DNA of 64,000 nucleotides from Bretschneidera sinensis (Eukaryota > Streptophyta > Magnoliopsida > Brassicales > Akaniaceae), in assembly GCA_023935145.1 (NCBI GenBank), contig CM043698.1:143200001-143264000 (forward strand), given 5' to 3'. The translations under genes were made by a program, and so were the position numbers. Shown here piece after piece: positions 56,747-64,000 of this stretch (position 1 is the stretch's first letter; each line of letters starts with the position of its first letter). Under the pieces are notes generated by a model. The model was not told where the DNA came from and ran no database searches. It saw only the letters and a list, made by a program, of their open reading frames with translations.

Positions 56747-59189
56747 TTTATCGACCCATTCCTGGTGGGTTCAACCCGGATAGAATCGTTACTTTTATGC
56801 ACCGAACACTAACCTAAAATGGCACACTCAAATGGCACCAGACTACACACTTAATCATTAAAAAATTCAACTCAATTCATTACAACATACAATTAAAATT
56901 TATCTAAAGGCAATATAACATTTCTCTTTTAATTTTGTTAACTATACAATTAAGGTTCCTATATATATTGCGAGAGAGAGAGAGGGAGAGAGAGAGAGAG
57001 AATATATTTCTAGTAAATGAATAATCAAAGTCACACCCCAACCTGAGCATAGACCGATAACGCGACAACGATTACCCACCTATAGAGTTTTCCTTACAAG
57101 TAAGCAACGACCCTTAAAACTCTAGCAAACTAAATGACTGAAGTTTCATTTTTTAAGGACTTACTTTACATACTTTATCTAAGAACTGTTTAGTGAATAA
57201 GAAAATGAATTGGGAAAGTGTTTGTAAAGAATGGCTTCAAATTTAGGTTGGTTTGGGAAATTCTTTCTCGTAGAGAATTAAAAGATGTTATCACTTGTTA
57301 TACAATTATTTTTGTAGAGGGATTTGGATTCATAACAATTTTTAAGAAACTAAAGATGTGGATTAAGGAATAATTAATTAAACTAAATTCAGGAATCCAA
57401 ATTTTATAGCTTGAATCTATATTAACTAATTCAAATATGATTTATATATCTTGAGTTTAAATTTGGCTTTTTCGGTCATAATTGTATTTTTAGAGAATGA
57501 ACATGGTGAAACTATTGATTAAATTCTTAGGGGAAGGTGAACTAAATCCTTGAGTTTGATACTCTAGCGTGGAATCGAAGAGAGTTCATATTACTTCTAG
57601 TACACGAGAAGGAAATTAAAGACCTAAAACTTGGATAGTTGGTGGTCATTGAAATTGAAATATGTACATATAATAAAATGTTCTAATGTTATGAATGGCT
57701 AATATGTGTATGAATATCATTCCAAATAATAAAAATATTATACATGTATGTAAAATGTGCATTGTATGTGATGATTGCCTTTTGATTAGATGAGAATTGA
57801 TGCAATGAGATTGTTGTGATGTGGTTGCCTAAATATGTTAGTTGGTTGTGAATATGTATACTTATGTGGATGAGTGGAAATGTGGGTTGCCTTGTTTTTC
57901 ATTTTGTTTTGACTGTGTATGCATTGTACGACCACAGAAGGAGCGTGTGGTCTAAGGGTAGGTAAGACAATGGAAGGGGAATGTTGTTTTATGCCAGTTA
58001 AGGTCATGCCCATAGTTGGTCCGAGAGCAGGTTCAGAACATGGCTTTAAATCATGAAAGCGATTAAGATGATTGATTTAATTAGAATGATTGAAATGACA
58101 GTGATAAAGAGATTACTGGGGATATGAGATAGAGGATAGCATGAAGATAGTGAGGCCACATGCATCATTATGTGTGGCTTTGTTCTCAAAGTGTATTAAT
58201 GATATGATTTAAAATTTTGGTGTTTCGGAGAAATATGTGTTGATGTGAAATTAATGGTATGGTGATGATTTGACGTACCCTTACGTGGGGAGACATCCCC
58301 GTTTTTATGTGATTAGCCTAGTGAGGGTGTTATGATGATATAAATATACATGCATTATTACGGACCTCATTGTATTCGTATTTGAATTGCATATCGTTGA
58401 TAATGGATGTGGTGATGGAATTGACCCATGAGAGGTAACTATTGTAAATTTCCATTGAGAGGCTTGTGATGTATTGGGCTCAGTGAAGGGAATGAATGTC
58501 GTTTATGTTGATTGAGAAACATTGGGTGGGGGACTCCACATATTTTATTGACCTTATGATGTATGTATTGTGGTAAACTTTGTATGTCTGAAATTATTAT
58601 AAGGACATTGGTAAATTCTTAAACTTATGTTATCTTCTGGTTGTTATGAAATTGAGAAAAATAAATGGAGGGAACTTAAGAATTTTTATTACATGTACTT
58701 AGTAAGAAAATAATCTATATTATTTCATTGAAATGATGAATTCCTCTAATACGATTACTTTTCTTAAATTGTTTCTCACTAGTGGCTCACTTTTTATTTT
58801 AATAACATTTCAAGAAGCACCAGAAGTTTCTCGATCAAAGTAGAAAGGAGTCCTTAATAAGGGACTCGATTACGACATCATCATCTTTTGTATTCTATTA
58901 GGAATTTACCTCTAGGTTATGGATTAGTTGTTAAAAAAGAAAATGCATCAGCTAGTTTTAGTGGGGGAGTTTTCTTTTATCCGTGTCCTTTTGTAAACTT
59001 TAAAATTTTGTTTATCTTGTATTATACGATTATTTGAGTTTGTAAATGGAATGTTGAATTTGACAATGTGTTTCAGGAATTTGTTGTTATGAACTGTAAG
59101 TTGTATGTTTGTATCTTAAATTAAGGTGCTCGGTAGTGAAAGGTAATGGAACCATTCTGAGTAGTGTCCACTCAGGATGGGTCGTTACA
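56747..59189. mobile_element. Solo-LTR-like block, right copy
   Basis: Same ends (TTTATCGACCC...GGGTCGTTACA) and the same 56-bp flanking direct repeats as 7977-10427. Confidence 0.5.
56971..57001 (+). repeat. (GA)n microsatellite, right copy
   Basis: Interrupted GA tract of about 31 bp, shorter than the left copy. Confidence 0.9.
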
Positions 59190-60173
59190 AGATGCCTTCG
59201 CTCACCCTTCATATTTGTAACATAACATTAAAAGTGTAGGTTAAGTTGACCGTATGATAAAAGGAAAGTTTAAAAGCTCTAGAATCCCTAAAACAAAAGA
59301 GAAATTCTTAACCACTAAAATTATTTTGCCACATGTCCCTAATCGGAGTTTTCGCGAAGATGGTTGAATGAAGGCCCCAATGGCGAGGAGCCTGATTCAC
59401 TATACCATGAATTATTCTTTCCATCGAATTAATATAATATTTATAAAAAATCAAGATTTGTTAAAAAATTATGTGTACAATCATATTATATCCTTATATT
59501 TTGGGGGTAATTATATCTTAATCTCATTCCTTAAAAACAAAAAAAACAAATTCACCCTACTGTTAAGAAATTTAATTTCAAAAGCAAAAAAAAAAAAAAA
59601 ACATCTTTTAATTAATATATATTACATATGTAAAATTATGTTTGAGTAGAGTAGCAGATATTATATGCTACGTGGCTATCAAAACAATATTTAATAATTT
59701 TTACTATAACTATTGGTTACTTTTTTATACGATATAATTATTAGTTACTTTAATTCCTATAGAACTAAAACTTAGATGTAAAAAAAGGTAAAAGTTTCTA
59801 TGTTATTATTGTATTAATTAAAATTTTATTTCATTTTTTAATATTTTCAAATTTATTTTTATAACTATCAACTATTTTGCTATAACAACATTGAGACCGC
59901 AAAAGATTCATTTTCGGTTTCGATGTAGATTAGGTAGGAGGGACTAAAAACTCGAATGAAAAGTTTTTAGAAACTTAAGTGGTAATTTCAAACGTGTATA
60001 CAGGATCTTTTGTGGGGTGTCCGAATTGAATGACTCTTATAGAAATTTCATGAATGAAATGTTCCCTTTTCAAAAATCTTTAATCATCAGCATTCATGTC
60101 ATAACTCAATTCGTTTGACCCCCTTTTCAAAAATGCTCCCTTTTCAAACGTTCAATACCTTGTTATTTCAAAG
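59190..60173. other. AT-rich stretch without a gene, right copy
   Basis: Homologous to 10428-11404. An A-run near 59586-59600 is longer than on the left. Confidence 0.6.
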
Positions 60174-60600
60174 TGCCATGATGTGAAAAGCTTATGTGAT
60201 GTTTCGTCTTTGGAAAATGCAACTCAATTGACTAGAATTGAAATTAGTAGATGTGATGGATTAGAGTGTGTGCTTTGTTTGTCCGCCTCCTCATCCACTA
60301 CACTTAAAAGCTTGGAGACTCTACAACTCTTTACATTAAAGAACTTATGTGCTCTGTTCGGGGGAGAAAGGGCTGGTAGAGCTCCACAAAGGGTACCTTT
60401 TCCTGTCTTAAAAGCTTGAAGTGATTGCCCAAACTTAAGGAGGATACCTCTGTATCTGTGATTCTCTCCAAGAAGTAAGGGTAGAACCAAAAGAACATTG
60501 GCAAAGGATGGAGTGTGACCATCCTGACAACAAAAATGCTCTTCAACACTTTCTACATTACTTGAATAGGATATATGGAGGCTGGAGACGTGCTTCATGA
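60174..60600 (+). pseudogene. C-terminal LRR fragment, right copy, further deleted
   Basis: Begins as the left copy (CHDVKSLCDVSSLENATQL ... NLCALFGGERAGRAPQR, PFPVLK) but jumps at about 60413 to the equivalent of 11987, losing 342 bp with the NMKKLF and PELKS repeats. The short phrase GAAGTGATTGC occurs at both sides of the gap in the left copy, so repeat-mediated deletion is likely. The tail to the TGA at 60598-60600 is kept out of frame. Confidence 0.72.
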
Positions 60601-62079
60601 AGTTCATGAGCACTACTGTCAGTGGTAACGCTTTCAAAGAATAAGTTCATAACATAACTTTATTTATTTTATTATATTTCTCTTTCTTTTATAATACTTC
60701 TATCTTTATCTCTATCTAATATTTCAAGACTTAAATGCAACCAAATCTACATGCTGGATTGGTTTATTTTAAGACACAACCTGTTCTCTACCTCTGATTC
60801 GCTTATATGACAACCTGATGATTTCCTGATTTTAAAAAAAAAGCTTGATTTCCCCCCCCCCCCCCCCCCCCCCCCCAATCCTATAGTGTTCCTTTGATGC
60901 CAGGTTTTCTATAATTGGACTTGTAAATGGCTCTTTTTGCGGTTTTCATTTCAGGCAGGAAGTAAGGATTTGTTACTAGGCGAGACTTAAACTACAACAT
61001 TCTTGGGCTCAGCATGGAACCAGAAGGGAACAGCACTCGCTCTTTGGAGAACCAGTTGGCTTCTAATTTTGGACTCCCTCTTTCTTATATCTCTGCATTT
61101 ATGTTGAGGTGATCTGTATTTAATGCTTGTTGTATTGTGTTGTTTGTTTTATGTCTGTACAATAAGAAAATTTTGTTCCTATTTGGCTGTTGCCTTCATA
61201 ATTCTGCTTTGTGATTCAGTTCCTTATCAGCTTGTGAAATAAGAATTTCACATTTCCCCCTGTTAAAGGTGAAGACCATGTGGGCAGCAACTTTCGGTGG
61301 AGACAAAGACAAAATAAAAAGAGAGACAAAAGCCATGTGTTTATGGTGGACATAAATGCCATGTTTTATGGTGGACACAAAAGCATGTTTTAAAAAAAAA
61401 ATAAAAATAAACGAGTCTGACATTCAAATAAGTACCAACGTCGAACACTTATATTAGAGTCCCGGAACATAGAGATTCAATATTCAACAGTGCAGACAAT
61501 AAACCAAAAAAAATCTTTTAACAAAAACAAAGAAAGATTTTTTCATACAAAATAAAAAGCACTCATTTAAAATTTCTTTTATCTTAGGCAATACGAAGGA
61601 AAGATAAAACTATCAAATTCAAGCTAATAAAAAACTCATCAACCAGCCAGATCTCTTATATTCCAACAGATATTTCTACTCTGTACAGGCATTTGACAAA
61701 CAGTATGTCTGTTTGGTTTGCTGAGAAAACTCTGGGAAAGGAGAGAAAAACTCGAAGTTAAATGTTACTACTACAAGTTAAATGGTTCTAAACTAGCTGC
61801 TGCGATAAGCTTCCTATGCTTTATTTTCTTTCGTTTTCTTGGCAGCCAAACAGAGTGGAGATTACTTACGGAGTTTGTTACATAAATCCAAGAAAAATGA
61901 AGTGAAAAATTATGATTTATGACATGAGTATTGAACGGAGGGTATGATGTGAGCGAGATCGTGGTAAGTAACCGTGGTCTCCTCTTCCCTGCCGTTAGAT
62001 TGTAGTAATTTCTTTGAAGATTTGTCTATTAAAGTGGACAACAGAATATAAAATAAAATTTCTTTAACAATAAACAAAA
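60601..62079. other. Downstream flank of the LRR relic, right copy; non-coding
   Basis: Homologous to 12174-13637, with the expanded C run at 60852-60876 and the 25-bp tandem repeat at about 61325-61392. No gene is seen. Confidence 0.5.
60852..60876 (+). repeat. Poly-C run, C25
   Basis: Twenty-five C residues where the left copy has seven (12427-12433). Either a real expansion or a sequencing/assembly artefact. Confidence 0.85.
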
Positions 62080-62152
62080 GTGAGGATAGCTCAGCTGGGA
62101 GAGCGTCGAACTGAAGATCTAAAGGTCACGTGTTCGATCCACGTTCATCGCA
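62080..62152 (+). tRNA. tRNA-Phe(GAA)-like gene with damaged stems, right copy
   Basis: Cloverleaf as in 13638-13710 with anticodon GAA in loop CTGAAGA. The acceptor starts GTG (a T:G pair at position 2), the anticodon stem is TCGAA/TCTAA with two mismatches, and the T loop is the standard TTCGATC. Probably a pseudogene or weakly functional. Confidence 0.75.
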
Positions 62153-62958
62153 TTTTTTGATATTCCTCATCTTCAACATTACGAAACACTGCGTTTCTTG
62201 CTTAGGTTAAACAATGTCGCTTTAGTGCCCTTGTCTACTGTCCAAAGACTCGAAGAGAATGGGCTGCCATCCTTAGAATGTGGGCCATGCTAAAAGTAAC
62301 GGTCCCATCAATCATTAAAACGGATTAATTTCTCCAAAATAATTTTTTTTGTAAAGTACATGTATAACCTTGTGACTTTATCTACTTTACAATAAGAATT
62401 TCTTTTTTGTACATAATTAACTTTGTGATTTTTAATTAATTGTAATGTAATAATTTTAAAATTTATTTATAAATGTATTCTACCATAAAATAATTACAGC
62501 TAAATTTTTTATTTATTTTTTTACTATTAAGAATTAAAAACCCATAAAAAATAACATATGAGTAAAAAAATTTTAAAATTATTAAATGATCTCCAAATGA
62601 TTTGTAGAATTTATTGAGTAATAGATCAATCTCGCACCCAAATGAATAGAAATAAACAGTATGCTAATAATACAAACCACAAGATTTGTCACGTAACTAA
62701 AAAAACCCTAAAAAATAAACAGTATTCTTTTGATTTGAATTGCAAACTTTGAAATTGATTGATATCATGCTAAAATACTTTCTAGATTGCAACTTTAAGA
62801 TCAAACACTCAAAAATAAACTTCAAGGGCATTTTAACTGTGAATTTCTCACTATTGAATTTTAACTCAAAACAATGTTTTCAAGTAACAAAATGAATCTT
62901 TCAGGTCTAAACTGGCATCAAGCCTGATTAAAGAGAGAAAAAAAAAAGTAATGATAAA
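62153..62958. other. AT-rich stretch without a gene, right copy; holds the empty gypsy site
   Basis: Homologous to 13711-14430 joined directly to 19296 onward. GTGAATTTCTCAC at 62839-62851 contains a single ATTTC (62843-62847), the unfilled target of the gypsy insertion. Confidence 0.7.
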
Positions 62959-63753
62959 TTATCTCTTGTCTGCCTCTTCATATAGTATCCAAAACTCCTC
63001 CACTGCCATGACTTCAAATAGCATCATCACTCCATACAGCTGAGCCGAAAACTTAATTAAACACGAGTATTCAAATTTTCATTTCGTAGTCAGGAAAACG
63101 GACAAACACAGAAATATCTACTCAGTTGTTGGAGGTTGGGCACCAGTTTTCTCAGTCGAGGAATTCAAATTGTTAACACAAACACTCTTCCAAACATTAA
63201 ACTGAGGTGAGCATGAGGACATATGAGCATAAGAACAGGCAAGTAAAGCGGTTAAAATACAAATGAATTTTGCTAATACCTCAAGTTCAAAACTGATCAT
63301 GTCACTTCTGTGTGCTTTAAGTAACTCTTGCAAAGATATGCCCAATCCGTACAGGTTCCCATATGATTGGTTGCGAAAATATCAATGCAACACCTTACCC
63401 ATCCCTATCGCCCGAAATTAAGTTTAGATTATATGGATTTCAAAACCTCCCCTAGAACTAGTCCCCACTGAGTCCAATGGCTGCCACCCTGCATTGGGAA
63501 AATTTCAGGATATAAAATCAGCGATGTTATCTGCTTAAAACATTCTAGAGAAGCTCAAGATACTAAAGACTTCAGATTATGTATCTCTTTTAAGTCAAGA
63601 AGAAGGAATTAGGCAACAAGCCTGAACAAGGGAATAAAACAGCATGAGACAAGAACATACCTGACAAAACACAGCAAAAGGTTCTCTTAGAGGTCCATCA
63701 CATGAGAGCTCACTTGTACTCCCGTCAATGAAGGTTCCATCTGCAAAGATCAC
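62959..63753 (-). pseudogene. 3' exons of the unrecognised gene, right copy
   Basis: Exon equivalents 63661-63753, 63447-63488, about 63280-63357 and 62959-63039 (stop TAA). Splice borders and reading are the same as in the left copy; only small changes are seen (e.g. the last Arg pair reads Lys-Arg). The conservation over both copies may reflect recent duplication rather than function. 5' exons are not in the window. Confidence 0.45.
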
Positions 63754-64000
63754 CTATAAATCACACAAGAGAGTCAAGTTAATAATAAAAAGGAATTCAA
63801 ATAAAATGAGCAAATTCTATTTGAAGAAATTTTCTTATCCAATATACTTCCAAAGAAACTTTTGAGTGTTGCACCATTCTTGATCTATGTTTTGAAAAAA
63901 AAAGCCCAGTTCTCGCAATAAGAACCAATTTGATTTTTTATTTTTTTTCCAAATTCATGGATTATTCTATATGTTATCTTGACAGTCCAAATAATATGTT
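63754..64000. other. End of the right block
   Basis: Homologous to 20202-20449. The window ends about 190 bp before the position where the left copy joins gene A sequence. Confidence 0.7.

Larger units (their letters stand above)
49113..64000. repeat. Large segmental duplicate of 363-20449
   Basis: All elements of the left block recur in order and orientation, except the gypsy element. Differences include the 342-bp deletion in the LRR relic and the C25 run. The left partner starts in V1 exon 2 directly at the copia LTR, so that edge may have been set by the LTR insertion. The right edge is beyond the window. Confidence 0.85.

Overview
The window is nuclear DNA of a flowering plant, most likely a eudicot. 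It is AT-rich, its genes have long introns with GT-AG borders, and it carries Ty1/copia and Ty3/gypsy LTR retrotransposons, a solo LTR, MITE-like hairpins, an NBS-LRR-type leucine-rich-repeat relic and a tRNA-Phe-like locus. The species cannot be fixed from the sequence; the LRR relic looks like those of rosid trees, which is a weak hint only.

The core is a tandem array of compact VAL/HSI2-like genes on the minus strand. They encode an N-terminal Cys/His zinc finger followed by a B3 DNA-binding domain. Four derivatives can be seen. V1 (363-408 plus intron) is an exon-2 stub cut by a copia LTR. Gene A (20862-26029) keeps promoter, exon 1 and the zinc-finger exons but has lost the B3 exons. Gene B (30079-43430) has all six exons open (271 codons), with a 5.5 kb copia element in its 10.9 kb first intron. 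Gene C (46882-49156) keeps exons 2-6 but lacks exon 1 and promoter, and has two broken splice sites and a stop in the B3 domain. The repeat unit is about 11 kb (20640-31710 and 31711-48503, the second enlarged by the copia insertion).

A second, larger duplication pairs 363-20449 with 49113-64000. Each copy has, in order: truncated VAL intron 1, a decayed copia element (copia A) with a hairpin MITE, a 2.45 kb solo-LTR-like block, an LRR gene relic, a tRNA-Phe-like gene, and the 3' exons of an unrecognised minus-strand gene. Only the left copy holds a 4.86 kb gypsy element (14431-19290, TSD ATTTC); the right copy shows the empty site at 62843-62847. The right copy runs off the window just before the point where the left copy joins gene A, so the array probably continues.

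The most interesting observation is a 32-bp-period minisatellite at the 3' end of every VAL-like intron 1. Most units start with a TGCATG core, the RY motif that VAL/ABI3-type B3 domains bind. This suggests, without proving it, that the cluster could bind and regulate itself, in the way VAL1 acts at RY sites in the first intron of FLC. All functional statements are inference from sequence; no search was run.
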